Origin: Panonychus citri
Taxonomy: Eukaryota; Arthropoda; Arachnida; Trombidiformes; Tetranychidae
Assembly (NCBI RefSeq): GCF_014898815.1
Contig: NW_026515433.1
Span: 2,626,501 to 2,690,500 of the forward strand
DNA length: 64,000 bases
Direction of reading: 5' to 3'
The translations under genes and the position numbers were made by a program. The notes under the pieces were generated by a model. That model searched no databases. It was not told the DNA's origin and saw nothing but the letters and a program-made list of their open reading frames with translations. Shown here one piece after another: positions 37,623-50,351 of the stretch. Every line of letters starts with the position of its first letter. Position 1 is the stretch's first letter.

Positions 37623-40600
37623 ATGGGAATTACTGTTCCACCGGTTAGTTTACCTTAAACAAAATTGTTTCTTCTTGCGAGGGAAAATTGATTACATTGT
37701 ATTTTCATCTATTAATATTTACCATTGAAAATGTTGAACAGCTAATCAGTGACAATCAACTAATTCACTTGATTTTTTTCTCCACAGGGTCTAACATGTA
37801 TGCTTATGTTTGCCATCTTCTCGGCGGCTTTGGGGATGTTTCAATTCGGTTACAATACTGGTGTTATTAATGCACCTCAAAGGGTACGTGTTGTTTTCCT
37901 AAATTTATCTTAATTGTTTCGATTGTTTCACTAATCAGTGTTTTTCTCTAAATTGTACTGTTTTTCCCTTTTGTGATACAGATTATCGAGGAGTTTATCG
38001 ATGGCGTTTATAAAGATCGAACGGGAAATTATTTATCACAAGAATTAAGTGACTTCCTTTGGTCATTAACTGTTTCCATTTTTGCCGTTGGCGGTATGTT
38101 CGGTGGTATTAGTGGCGGTTTAATTGCTGATTGGTGTGGGAGGTTAGTAATTATTATCAACTAAATCTTGACGAATCATCATCATCTTAATCATCATTTG
38201 AATATGATACAAACTGTTATTCAAATTATTTAGAGCATTTTGTTGTTATTGTTATGCTGGTACAATTAACTAACTTCTCTGACGACAATGATGATTATAA
38301 TAGTTTCTAAATTACTGTTTAGATTGTTATTGATTATCATTTATACCTTTAACTAACTGTCTAATAACGTAACCAAAATAATTAGCAATTAGTGAACATT
38401 TCTTTTTCGTAGTTTTTATTATTATTATATTTGATTGATTACCAATCTTAAGATTATTGTAATAGTGAATCAATATTTAATCAACCTGTCAAAAATTAAT
38501 TCCTTGCCTATTTTTACTCCTTCGTAACAATTTACTCAATCATTCAGTAATTGTTACTTAACTACCAACTTAGTTATCATTACAATTATTCATATTGATT
38601 CATTATTTATTTTGATGATGATTAACAGTTTTAATGTAACAATTTGTTTCCATGATTAGTTACAAAAATCAATTATCAATCTTGAATTTCATGACACCTC
38701 TTTCAACCCATTTTAATGATTATTATTAATATCATTCTCATCATTATCATCATTAACTACAATTAGAGCTTACATGATTATCTAATAGTTGGTGATTTAA
38801 TTCAGAAATTAATTCTACCCTGAATAATAATAATAATAATTAAATTATAATAATGAGTTGGTTACACGACAAGAAAAAATATTTCCATTATCAAGTTAAT
38901 TTGATTGTAACAATCAAGGTAACCACAAGGTGAAATAATTAAGAAAATAGTTAAATGATTGGATTAATTTTAACCAAGTCTACAGGATAATCGTAAATTG
39001 TTGATTATCAACAACAATTATAATAATAGTCATTAATAACACTTAATAAGTTTAATCTTATTGTCCCTTGATTGTAAGATAATTACAATTGAATATTATA
39101 TCAACATTGATTATGTTATAATCAATGAAATCCGCAGAAAACTCAATTTTCAAGCTTAATCTTTGGTGTATATGTTTACTGATATTAATTGATTAGGTAT
39201 AATAACTCATCTGATGATGTTAATTAGTGATATCATTAATCAATTGTTTAATTATCTCTATTTTTTATTTACAGGAAGTGTGGCCTTTTACTTAATAATG
39301 CGATCGCCATTTTGGGAGCTACATTGATGAGTTCGAGTCAACTTTTCAAATCCATTGAATGTCTAATTGCGGGTCGATTTTTCATCGGACTTAATTGTGG
39401 TATTAGCACAACGTTGGTTCCAATGTATTTATCAGAGATTGCGCCCATTTCTCTGAGAGGTGCTTTAGGTTAGACAATTTAATTTCTTTTCATCATCATC
39501 AATCATCATCATTATTATTTAATTATCTCATTCATTGTTTACCTGAGAATTTGAAAATCAACTACCTTTAGTTTTATTCAAATTTCAACTCATTCAATGT
39601 TGATTATTTCATTTAATTAGCCAACGATTTGATTTATAGCGAGACCATTGTGATATCATTTCTGATTAATTCTGTTTTCCAATATGTTTAATTACAATTA
39701 GTTCTGTTTTCTTTTGAAAATTCTGACTCTTGATTAGATAGACCTAATGGTTTGATCATGTATTTGTTTTATTGTTGGTTAATTGTTTGTTTTTACTAGT
39801 TAATCACTTACGAGAAAATTGATTGTAACATATATAATTATCATTTTGACTATTAACTTTTTCCTTATTTTGATTGTCATTAAGATCTCACTAATTGTTA
39901 CAATATTATTACAATTGATTATCATTAAGTACTTGTTATTTATTGTACTTTATCAATGATGAAGAAAAAAATTCGTAAAAAATCACCTTGAATCAGGCAA
40001 TTCCAGAAATACGATTAAGTTTACGATGTTAATTGTTATCAACTTTCAATTAACTTATTGGTTCTCACTTAATGAGCTAATCAAGGTATTTAGAGATTCA
40101 CAATCAATTTCTCAAGCAAAGCAATCATTAAATCGTCTCTCATATGATTACATTAACTGTAACATTTATTAGTTTGTTACCCGATGAACCGATTATCATT
40201 AATATCATAAAAACAATCAATTGTTAATTAATTGACGTTAGCTCATAAATCAAACATGTTGAGTTAATTAACTTTCAATTTGAATCAATTCATTTTAAAT
40301 ATTCATCCATATGTTTATTTACATTTGTATTTGTCCTACTGTATTAACTTTATTGATGATCGTGATTAGCTAATTGTAATTACATTTTGTAACTTAGTTA
40401 CAAAATTTTGACGATTAATAATTTACATTGGGACTTTTGTACAAGTTAATTATTCCTTTTTTGATTTATTATTAATGTTTATATCATTTTGATAATTATG
40501 CAAACATAAATGATCATTAAAAGAGTTATTTAATTAACATGATTTCACTTTTGACGATTAGCATGAACGAGATATTGATTAACATGATCATTTATCATCA

Positions 40601-42139
40601 GTTTTCTTGGTTATTCAAACTTATCTACGAATGCGCTTAATTATTGACTTAATTGTTTCTCTCTCAACAGGAACCGTTAGTCAATTAGCTGTGACAATTG
40701 GTTTATTATTGGGCCAAGTTCTGGGCATTCCTTATATTCTGGGTACAAAAGACGGCTGGCCTTTCTTACTAGGAATTGCAATCATTCCCGCTGTCCTTCA
40801 ACTTTTACTTCTTCCAATGTGTCCAGAAAGTCCAAGATATTTACTCATCAGTAGAGGTCAATTATTAGACGCTAGATTTGGTAAGAATTTGAGATTTGAT
40901 TGGACTTGTTATTGACCGACGAAAATCTAACATTAAACTGTAATATTTAATCTCTTAAGCACTTCAACGATTACGTTGCTCAACTGATGTCGATGAAGAT
41001 ATTGAAGAGATGAGATCTGAACATAAATCACAACAATCTGAAAAACGAGTAAGTTAATCGTCACTTTATATGAATCAAAAGTTTTCGTTTCTCATTAATA
41101 ATTTTTTTTCTCTTCACTCTAAATAGTATTCGGTTTGGCAAGTTATCAGTAATAAACAATTCCAAAAACCAATCACCATTAGTATTGTAATGCAATTATC
41201 ACAACAACTTTCCGGAATCAGTGCTATTTTCAATTACTCGACGGCGATATTTAAAAATACTGGTATTAACTCTGAAGCGGCACAATTTGCCACCATAGGT
41301 GTAGGCACTGTTATGGTCATTATGACCCTTGTTTCAATACCTTTAATGGACCGAGCTGGTCGTCGGACCCTCCAATTATGGGGTTTGGGTGGCATGTTCA
41401 TAACCAGTATATTTTTTACAATTTCATTATTAGTTCAAGTAATTATCTAATTTCACAATTCCACAATTTATTTTAAATTACAATCAAATCTAATTGTATT
41501 TCCTTTTGCAGTTTATATATCAAGGAATGGCTTACGCCTGTATCGTCAGTGCATTAGCATTTGTAATATTTTTCGCCATGGGACCAGGTAAACAATTACA
41601 ATTAATTGTTGTCAATCATAATGTCTAATTGATTTTTGATTTAAATTTTCAGGATCAATTCCTTGGTTAATCACTGCTGAGCTTTTCTCACAAGGGCCTC
41701 GATCGGCAGCCATGAGTATAGCTGTCCTAGTCAATTGGTCAACTAATTTTGTTGTTGGAATAGGTTATCTTTTTATGCAGGTTCGTTGATTAACTTACAC
41801 TAATTAAATTTAGAACAATTGATTGATTTCTCTTGTTTTTTTTTTCTCTATCAGAATCATCTTGGAGACTATACATTCCTGCCATTCACTGCTTTCTTGG
41901 CTATTTTCTGGACATTTACGTACAAAAAAGTTCCCGAAACAAAGAATCGAACCTTCGAGGAGATACAAGTTCTCTTTCAAAATAATTCTGGTTTAGCGGG
42001 TATGGAAAGTATAGCAGATCGACCCACAACCTCCAATGTGCTAGATGATAAACCAAATGTGGAACCATGTGAGTTAACTCACTTTCACCAAGTTCCTGTA
42101 AATTACACCGCTGGAACATCCAACACATCTGAACATTAA
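37623..42139 (+). CDS. Glut1: Facilitative glucose transporter, GLUT1/SLC2 class I
   Basis: Twelve-span sugar uniporter of the plasma membrane. Ten exons (37623-37643, 37788-37883, 37982-38142, 39275-39468, 40671-40880, 40960-41048, 41127-41438, 41512-41587, 41653-41780, 41855-42139) join with consistent phases to 523 residues. Signature motifs are FQFGYNTGVINAPQ in span 1, GRK after span 2, PMCPESPRYLL after span 6, QQLSGISAIFNYST in span 7, LMDRAGRRTLQL, GPGSIPWLITAELFSQGPR in span 10 and PETKNRTFEEI after span 12. The usual GLUT QQLSGINAVFYYST is changed to ISAIFNYST, so the canonical Tyr pair is NY. Introns 3 and 4 exceed 1 kb and are AT-rich. Alternative 5' and 3' exons are likely and listed separately. 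Confidence 0.93.
38143..39274 (+). other. Glucose transporter intron 3
   Basis: AT-rich intron with donor gttagt and acceptor atttacag. It contains ATAATAATAATA runs near 38825 and nothing recognisable as a gene. Confidence 0.7.
39469..40670 (+). other. Glucose transporter intron 4
   Basis: AT-rich intron with donor gttaga and acceptor ctctcaacag. No exon or element recognised. Confidence 0.7.
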
Positions 42140-42335
42140 TCAGTCAATCATCATACCAGCGATAAACAAACAAACACCCTGCATGTCCTCCTGTTGTCAT
42201 TAATCATTTTTGCATGTAAATTGTCCCACGTGAAATTCACAGAATTGTTTGTATCTTGATGTTTTTCCATTGTGTTAATACTGTTTTCTCTCTGTGATTT
42301 TTACACGCTTACCAAATACTCACCTAATGGACCAG

Positions 42336-42508
42336 GTATGCATCATAATCATCATCATCATCACTGTCACCATGGAGGAGGTGTTGGTGGTGTTTATCCA
42401 CCTCCACCTTTAATACCTCCCATAGTATCGACTAGAAAAAAAGTTTCAGTCGCTGAGATTGATGGTGATACGTTAACTGCTAATCACGTTGACGAAGATC
42501 AACTTTAA
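42336..42508 (+). CDS. Candidate alternative 3' exon of the glucose transporter (His/Pro-rich tail)
   Basis: An open frame reads MHHNHHHHHCHHGGGV, a PPPP stretch and then VSVAEIDGDTL to HVDEDQL and a stop. Joined in phase 1 from an internal donor in exon 10 (GCGG|gtatgg, exon end 41999) to the AG before 42336, it would replace the last 46 residues of the transporter. The frame has 57 codons and a charged, non-repetitive end, which favours real coding. The upstream pyrimidine tract is weak, so confidence is modest. It could also be part of a separate small gene. Confidence 0.35.
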
Positions 42509-42782
42509 CTAACTTTAATTTTGAATCAAAGATACAAGAAAACAAAATCCTATTTAACACAATTAACAATTTAGAAAGTTTTTATTAATATTTTCAATTC
42601 TAGCCTACAATTGGAAAAACAAAATGTAAAACTTTCCTTAACAATTAACTTTCCATCCCCACTAATCATTCATTTATGTTTATTTTATGTTTATTTATTA
42701 ATTACTCTGATTGCGATTTTGCACTAATTGTGATGATTTATACTAATTCTTGCATTTTTTTTTCTTCATTTCTTTTCAACAG

Positions 42783-42832
42783 CACAAGAAACAAACGATG
42801 AGCCTCAAGAACCTAATGCAATAGAAAAATGA
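42783..42832 (+). CDS. Candidate alternative last exon of the glucose transporter
   Basis: A strong pyrimidine tract and tttcaacag acceptor precede a phase-1 exon that reads AQETNDEPQEPNAIEK and a stop. The phase fits the same internal exon-10 donor at 41999/42000. The tail is short and acidic. Seen: acceptor, phase and open frame. Inferred: use as a terminal exon. Confidence 0.4.
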
Positions 42833-45800
42833 AACTTTTCTAATTGTTAGAAAAGCTCAAATTGTTAATCCTGATTAACGGATAATCCATTCAACTGCTC
42901 AAGAAATTAACGTTTTTTTTTCTGACACCAGATCAAATTTTAATCACAATTATCTTCCTTTTAAATCAACTTTAATCAACTGAACAGAATCAACGATAAC
43001 TGTCTCTTGATAACGGGTGATTCCGTTTCCTTTTTTTTAATTACTATTATTTATGGTGTTTTAATTTCCCTCACAACCCCAATTAGTCAATTATCCATAT
43101 TTTTGTTTCTACAATTAACTACCTTAAACTGTAAATTGTTATCAAGCTTTTAATTGTTTTTTTTGTAAACAATCCAACACAAAATTCATCGGAACAAAGA
43201 TCACATTGATTAGAAGCTGCTCATACTTAATTGTTTCGAGACAATTATCGTTTAATTCCCATCGGATCCTTTTATTACAACATTTAATCATCATGATCTG
43301 GTTAATTTTCGTTAATTGTTTGCAATTTATACACAAAACATCTCTTTTCTACATCAACTCTCTTCACAATCAAATAGGTGCCAATAAGTTTATTCATCTC
43401 TTTTTTGGATTAATCATTTTAATTGTTTCCAATTTGTTTTCTCTCATCTTGACACCACAATTAACTTTAATTGTCACGATCTTACACCATCAAGGAACAA
43501 TTTTCTAGGTGCTCATATCACACCAGCGAACCTAAATCAACTCTAGATGATTAATTAATCCAGTGATCCCAAACAATTGATGAAATCGTTTAAATTGAAC
43601 AATTTGCTTATAATTAAACTGTTGTTAATTGATCGCTACCTGAATCACATAATCTTCAATTAACATATGCAAATCATTTGATTTTAATGAATTAACAATT
43701 GTAGAGGAGATGATAACAAATGAAGAGCCAAACGATTAGTTAATTGTTGGACCTCGTGTTAAATTCACAAATTTGATTAGTCAAATGGTCGTACCCAGAA
43801 AAATAATCAACCTCAATCATCAAGTAACTAATAAGCTACAACTATGCACATAAACTTAATTTACTTCTGCCTGATTGTTAATCAAAATTATCCTACAATT
43901 ACGACAATTAGGACACTACTCGAGTTGTTATCAATCAATGGACTGATTTTCACATTTTCTGTGCTTCCTTTAATTTGATTCTAAATTGGTTCTAATTTTG
44001 CCTTCGAGTTTGATTAATGGGAGAGAAAGAGATTGAAAAACAAAGTATCAAATTGTAATAATTGAAATTCCGATAGCAATTCTAATTACAATCAGTTAAT
44101 TTGTTTATTATCATTTGAAAACAGTTCGAACGTCTAAACTTTTCCAACGACATTGATTCCATTGTTTAAGTCTACTAACTCTGCTTTTAATTACTTAATT
44201 AGCATCAATGTCAAAACGACGACAATTAAATGATTGACCGATCAATTGAACAGTTTTTCCGCAATTAATAAGGAATAAATTGTGCCTTTAATTCATAGGA
44301 ATCTATGTAAACATAAATAACGAAATTGACCTTCAAAGAGATCTAAATATTTACTAAGTGATTCTTTCCATTATTCCGCTGATTAATTAAAAAACTGGTC
44401 AAACTTTTTAACTAAATTGTGACAATTAAATGACTAAAACAACTAGACTTAAATTGTCGAGTGTCTAATTGTTATAATTGAAACTCAGTGTAATTAAATT
44501 ATTAACAAGAAAATAGCACAACAATTATAAATAAAAAGAAAAATGTTCTTATCAAAATTTTAATTTTCTCGTAATTTAATCAACAATCAAATGTCGAGTT
44601 TAATTTCTCACTAATTGTAGTTCGAAACTTATTCAACTCGAAACAACTTTCGAAAAGTTTAAAGTTAATTTCTTTACTCAAAGTTAACACTCATCATTGG
44701 TACACAACTCGAACACAATTAAATTGAGATTAATTCCTAATTGAGATTCTGATTCACTTTGAATTGGTTTAATTGATTGATCTCTGAAAGAAATTGTTAT
44801 TCAATTGATTACAATCATGATTGGTTGAAATTGCTTGTTGATTGGAAAATGATTTAAATCTGTAAATCATGTTATCCAATTTGAGCTTATTTATAAATCT
44901 TATTACGCGAGAAAAGTTAATTAACTGGTAAAATATTCACATTGATTGAAGGGAACACACAATTAACTAACTGGGAATCCCGTTGATTGTGATCTTTGGG
45001 GAAATTTAAAATTATTATTCCCAATAACCTTGATTAGAATCAGTTGATTTAAATGAAAATTGAGATACAATTTAACCTACACACTGTTGATTGTTACAAA
45101 GTTAATCATAAGAAACTTTTTTCTTTCTTCGTTAGTTAACAAAACTAATTGTAAATCGATGACAATTGCTGAGTTTATTGATTGTTGTGGTGACAATCAT
45201 TGGATTGATAAGTTAAACACACACACGATTATTAATTATGATTAGTAAGCTAATTGTTGGGTGGATAGAAAGATTATCTTTCTTGATTATCAGTCATTGA
45301 CTTGTTTATAACAATTAGAATTGACCTTTTCAATCAGGAACATTTAAATTTAATAACAATCAAATTTTCATTTGATCATCTATTAGATTAACAATTAGAC
45401 CTTGATTATAATTGCAATTAAAAAAGGTCAAAAACAATTGAATTAATCGATAAAGACAGTTGTTAATTAGTAATAATCAATACGATCCAGAGTCAAAGTG
45501 AACAATTTGATTAATTATTAATATATTGTCACAATTAAATTTGTATTGTTTTATTGGCTGCTTGATTGTAAACAATTTAGTGATTGTTACAAAGTTTTCA
45601 GTTTAATTTTAATTTGATTGAAAATATTTATAACTTGTAACCAATTAACTGGTCAGTTTGAAAACTTAATTAAAAATTAACTTAATCAAAATGATTTTAG
45701 GTCAAGAGTTACAATAAATTGGTGTTTAAATTTTGATTTTTTAAATTGTGTACAATTAATTGTAACTATTAACATGCATACACACACATTAACCAATTAG

Positions 45801-46724
45801 TTTCATTATTAAACAAGATTAAGTTAATCATCCTACTGTTTTCAATCAGAATTGATCAACTATGAAATTGAACAATTAAGACGATCAATGTTTTGACCAA
45901 CCAAATTGGAAATGTAATTAACAATTTAAAATTCAAACCTCGATTAAGCCTAAATTGATGAAGGATGATGATGATGAGGTACCACAATTAACAATCAGTG
46001 TAAACTAATATGATTATGTTTAATAGCCGATACTAAATTGTAACTGATTATGATACCTTGAAATGAGATAAACGATAATTATTGATTGTAAAGAGTTAAA
46101 GTAATCGCCTTTATTCAAGGTTAATCAAATCGCAATTAAAGGTAAGATGATAATCAGGTATCAAAGATTAAGATGAAAACTATTATTTCTCATCAAAAAT
46201 TGAACATCGTTGATTAAACTAATCAAATCTTTTAAGGATTTAGCCAATTATTTGTTTCTATTATTAAATCAATCAACAGGCGTTCATTGTTTATCATCAA
46301 ATCTTAATCCTTAATCTTGCCAGAATTAACCTTGGATTCACCGAGTAATCAGTTAGATGAGATTTTTTTATTCATTTTTTTTGACAAAGGAAAAAATTTC
46401 ATTCAGTTTATACTGAATGAAGATGAAGATGATGATGATGATGATGATGATTATAGTATTATGATGTTCAATGTAATGAAGGCGTTCTCATGATAGATCA
46501 GTTTGATGATTGGCCTCAAAAGGAATTAAAATTTTCACTTCGAACCAGAATAATCGATTCTGACCAGCCCTGAAAATCTGAAGAAAAAAAATCAACGGGA
46601 AACCTGAATTCTGAAAGAAAGCATGGGAAGATAAATGAAAGAGAATCAGGATGACGATGAAGATGAAGGTGTTGACCAATTCTATTAGGCGACCTCACCT
46701 TTTGCGAAAGAAGAAAAAGTTTAG
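42833..46724. other. 3.9 kb gene-poor region
   Basis: Very AT-rich, built of AATTGTT, CAATTAA and TTGATT words. No gene, RNA or mobile element recognised. Open frames at 43206-43508 and 45060-45245 have no conserved features. A GATGAT run lies near 46421-46451. Confidence 0.5.
46421..46451. repeat. (GAT)n simple repeat
   Basis: GAAGATGAAGAT followed by eight consecutive GAT units, just after a short inverted repeat ATTCAG...CTGAAT. Non-coding. Confidence 0.8.
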
Positions 46725-46763
46725 TATAAAAACGAACTGAATCCAAGTTGTAAATCATCAGTT
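46725..46763 (+). promoter_or_regulatory. TATA box and initiator of the small secreted peptide
   Basis: TATAAAAA at 46725-46732 is followed by TCAGTT (46758-46763), an arthropod-type initiator, about 33 bases downstream. The ATG lies about 85 bases further on. This is the only clear TATA/initiator pair I found in the window and it fits a strongly, tissue-specifically expressed gene. Confidence 0.55.
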
Positions 46764-46845
46764 TCGAAGTATCAATCGAAGTAACAATTTAAAACAAACT
46801 TTCAATTCTCACCAAACAACAAACACCAAACTCAACTCAATCAAA

Positions 46846-47120
46846 ATGAAGACTGTTGTAAGTATTCAAATTATTACAGTTCGAAAACTTTTTTTTGTTC
46901 TAATCGTTTGTTTTTCTTTTCGTTTTCTTTTCAGATGGTTCTCCTTGTTATCGCTCTCTTTGCCGCTGCCACTTTCTCAGTTGCTCAAAGCCAATACTAC
47001 GCTGCTCCTTCAGCCGCTTACGTTGGATACACCGGCTATGGTTATGCCGCCGCTCCAGTCTACACCGGATACGCTCACACTTACCCTGCAGCCGCCGCTT
47101 ACACTTACCTCAAGAAATAG
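46846..47120 (+). CDS. Small secreted Ala/Tyr/Gly-rich peptide (cuticle- or silk-like)
   Basis: Two exons, 46846-46857 and 46935-47120, join in phase 0 across a 77-base intron and encode 65 residues. MKTVMVLLVIALFAAATFSVAQS is a classic signal peptide with likely cleavage near AQS-QYY. The mature ~42 residues are Ala, Tyr and Gly rich, with YAAPSAAYVGYTGYG, APVYTGYAHT and an AAAAYTYLKK end. The split after four codons is typical of arthropod cuticle-protein genes. GC content is higher than in surrounding DNA, suggesting strong expression. A polyadenylation signal AATAAA is at 47413-47418. It has no recognised domain such as the chitin-binding RR motif. It could be a cuticle, silk or glue component; function is not shown. 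Confidence 0.75.
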
Positions 47121-47964
47121 ATTCGCCCCTCAGATGACCAATGGCTTTGGATGAATGAATATGATTTGGTTATCATCTTTGTCTTCCATTACCTACTCTC
47201 TCTCTCTCTCTCTCTCATTCAGTTTGCCGATCAGTTTACCAGTCAATCAAAATCTCTCACTCACTCACTTTCTCTCTCTCTCTCTCTCCTTTCAGATTCA
47301 ATGTTAGTTGTTATCCTATTTGGTTAGTTTATCTTCTTGTTAATTGGAAAAAGTTTCGAAAACTTTTTTCTTGTTTTTCCTGTTACATGAATTCACTTTT
47401 TCAATGCAATTTAATAAAATGAATTAAAAAAAATTAATCTTCACTTTGTTTCCGGTTAATTGTTACAACAATCAATTCTCAACCTCGGTTAATATTTTGT
47501 TGCAATTGTTTTCATCAACTTTGTTTCTAATGCAATCAACTTAAAGACTAATTAAAGGTAAGAAATCACAATCAAACTCAATTGTTTGTTTACTTTCTTT
47601 TAATTTTAATCTCTCATATTCTAATCATTTCCAATCAAATGATGTGGAAAGTTTGATTAACTGTTATTAATACTTGACATTTACTTTCGATGAGTTGTTT
47701 ACATCATTTAATTACTTGATTGTTTTCGAAAACTTTAACTAATCAACTTAATCATGGTTGATAAAATATTCAAGAAATTTTGATCGCTAAACTTGAACTT
47801 CATGAAAAGTTAACATGATTTGATCAACTCAATGATTACTTTCATGTTTTTTCATTGTTTTCTGATCGATCTAAATTAACTATTAATGATAGTTAGATCA
47901 ATTGGATTATTGAATGAAAAAATTCTGATTTTCATCTAAATTTATTATGAAAGAATTTTTTTTT
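47121..47964. other. Convergent intergenic with CT repeats
   Basis: 3' UTR of the secreted peptide with (CT)n runs near 47200-47217 and 47270-47290 and the AATAAA at 47413, then AT-rich spacer up to the LRSAM1 stop. No gene. Confidence 0.6.
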
Positions 47965-50351
47965 CTAATTAAGTTGAATGGATTGGATCTTTTCGCTGAT
48001 TTCACTTCGACATAATGGACACAATTCCAACGATTTTGAACAATCTTCGCAAGTACAAACATGACCACAGGGAATCAGGATGATTTTACTCTGGAATAAA
48101 AAGAAAATACAAATTAGTTGCCAATTAATTAGCTAATTAACTAACCTGTTCGTCCAAACAAATCACACACTCAATGAGCTGATATAACTTCATCGGCGGA
48201 GCACTTGGTTTATGATCAACTGATGAAGTACTTGGTGGACTTGATTGTTTCGTTGGTAAACAAATATCGATGTGTTTTCTAATTATTGGAATATGTTCCT
48301 CTTTGATCCCAAGTGATTTAAGTTGATCATTGGTTGAATCTGCTAATTGTTGAATCGACATCGACGTATCAGTTAATAGAGGTAAGTATAGTTGACTTAA
48401 TGATGATTCTAATTCATCTAATAATTGATTTAAATGTGGATCTAAATTTTCTGTTTCTTTATCGGAACATTCATTAGATTGATTGTTGATCATTGATGAT
48501 GTTAATCTTTCGATAAAGTTTGGTAAAAGTGAAGAATCATTTTCTCGTTGATTAATTTTACTATTTCGCTCATCAATAAGATCTTTCAATAACGATGCTA
48601 AGGCCACTCGTTGTCCGTTTATGTTGGTCGTTTGTTGGTCAAGATTATTTTTTTGACGCTGAATTTCAGCTCTGGTTAAATGATAAAGTTCATGTTCGAT
48701 TAGTCTAATTTGCTCTGACAGAATAAGAGTCTGAGTGTTTTTCATGTTGACGAAATTACGAATCGCACTAATTAGATTTTCATCTTCCTTGATTAACTCT
48801 GATTGTAGTGATTCTTTGGTTAAATCCTTGGAAATCATGAATTGTCGAAGCTTCTCTTCCAGAGAATCAAATGATTGGTCATGATTGATAATCGTAAATT
48901 CATCTGTATCTTCATGATCACCAGTTGAGTGTTTAATTCGCGGTTGAAGATTCTTTAATTGTTCAACTAATTGGGATGAATGTTCCTCAATCAAAGCTAA
49001 TGCTTTTACGATACTTGATTTATCTTCTACTTTTTGCAAACAATGATTCTAATCCTTTATGTAACATCAGCTGATCTTTTTTCATCTTCATCAGTGTTTC
49101 TTGTCTTTTATCAATCATTTTACGATTCGAAATTTCCATTGATTTATTTTCACAAAGTAAATTTTTCTCGAATTCAATTAACCGTTTCTTACGATCATCC
49201 TAAGGAATCAGAGATAAATTGTTAGTAAATTTGATTAATGAAATGCAAGCGCAACAATTAATTACCTTTTTAGCTAAATAAGACTTCAAATTATCCTTGA
49301 TAATGAAAACAAAATTGAAACAATTAGTATTATGAGTTTTAGTTATTAGTGATTTAGCTTAATTACTTCAGTTGAAGGTTTCGATTCAGTTATCACTTGA
49401 TCGGGGACATAATTTGTTTCCATAGGTTTAACTTTATAGTTTGCTAATTGTTCACCTAATTTTGAATTGAAAAGAAATGGATTAAACTGATTAGTTTGAT
49501 AATTTAGAATCTTTTTTACTTAATTTATACTTACTCTTGAAAAATTTGGTTAAACTTTCAATTCCTTGATCACAGACTCGTTTAGGTGGATGTTTAATAT
49601 TAGTCCCGATGATTAAGAGCTTTTCCAATTTGATTAGGTTACAAATTGTAAATGGAAGTTGAGTAATCAACTGATTGTAAGATATATCAATGTGCTTAAG
49701 ATTCACCATCTCACAAAAGACACTAGGAAATTGATTAAGTTGATTGTGACTTATGTCAATTGTTTCCAGAGATTTCATATGGACAAAAGATTGAGGAACA
49801 CATTTAATCATATTATGAGTTAAATACAATTCCTATAGAGAGAAAATTAAATTTGTAATTAGTAAATTGAGAATTAAACCAACAGGTTGAGTTTATTAGA
49901 ATCCAGAGAATTGGTTGATTACCTTTAAATTGACTAATTTACCTAAATTTGGTGGAAGACAATTCAGTTGATTTCTGGAAAGATTCAAGAAAGTACATAA
50001 GTCAATTAGATCGACCAGATAATTATCAACATCATCGGGTAGAGTTGACAAACAATTGTCATTGAGAAGCAAACGATTTTTGTGAAAAATGCGACACTGA
50101 CTGTAGATCCCTTTAGGAAGACATTTAAGGCCACAATCGGTTAGATCTAAATTGGGCTCGGGGTTAATTTGAGCCTAAGATGATAAAGGAAAGACAATTA
50201 GACAAACAATTAAAACAGAAAAAAGCCAAAAACAACAAATGGAAAACATTATAATTACCAAATGAAGTTTATTCTGCCATTTACTTGACGTTTCCTCAAT
50301 TTCTTTGGTCCTACTGTTGCTATTGCCGAAAAACAATTTACGTATAAACAT
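47965..50351 (-). CDS. LRSAM1: LRSAM1-type E3 ubiquitin ligase (LRR, coiled coil, SAM, RING), one apparent frameshift
   Basis: RING E3 of the endosomal and ESCRT pathway, known in vertebrates to bind TSG101. Exons 50259-50351, 49923-50174, 49535-49832, 49367-49455, 49266-49295 (30-base micro-exon), 48146-49199 and 47965-48090 fit in phase and give about 646 residues. MFIRKLFFG opens the protein. Leucine-rich repeats include LTDCGLKCLPKGIY, FLNLSRNQLNCLP and IDISHNQLNQFP. A long charged coiled coil follows, then a SAM-like segment (STNDQLKSLGIKEEHI), a PSAPP motif that can bind TSG101, and a RING with ECVICLDEQ, IPCGHVCTCEDC and CPLCRSEI. The frame shifts by one base at the T run 49031-49035 (A run on the coding strand). 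Coiled-coil homology continues on both sides, so an assembly error is likely. Confidence 0.9.

Noticed and set aside
43206..43508. 100-codon plus-strand frame in the gene-poor region after the glucose transporter
   Set aside because: No conserved motif, AT-driven composition and an overlapping antisense frame of equal quality.
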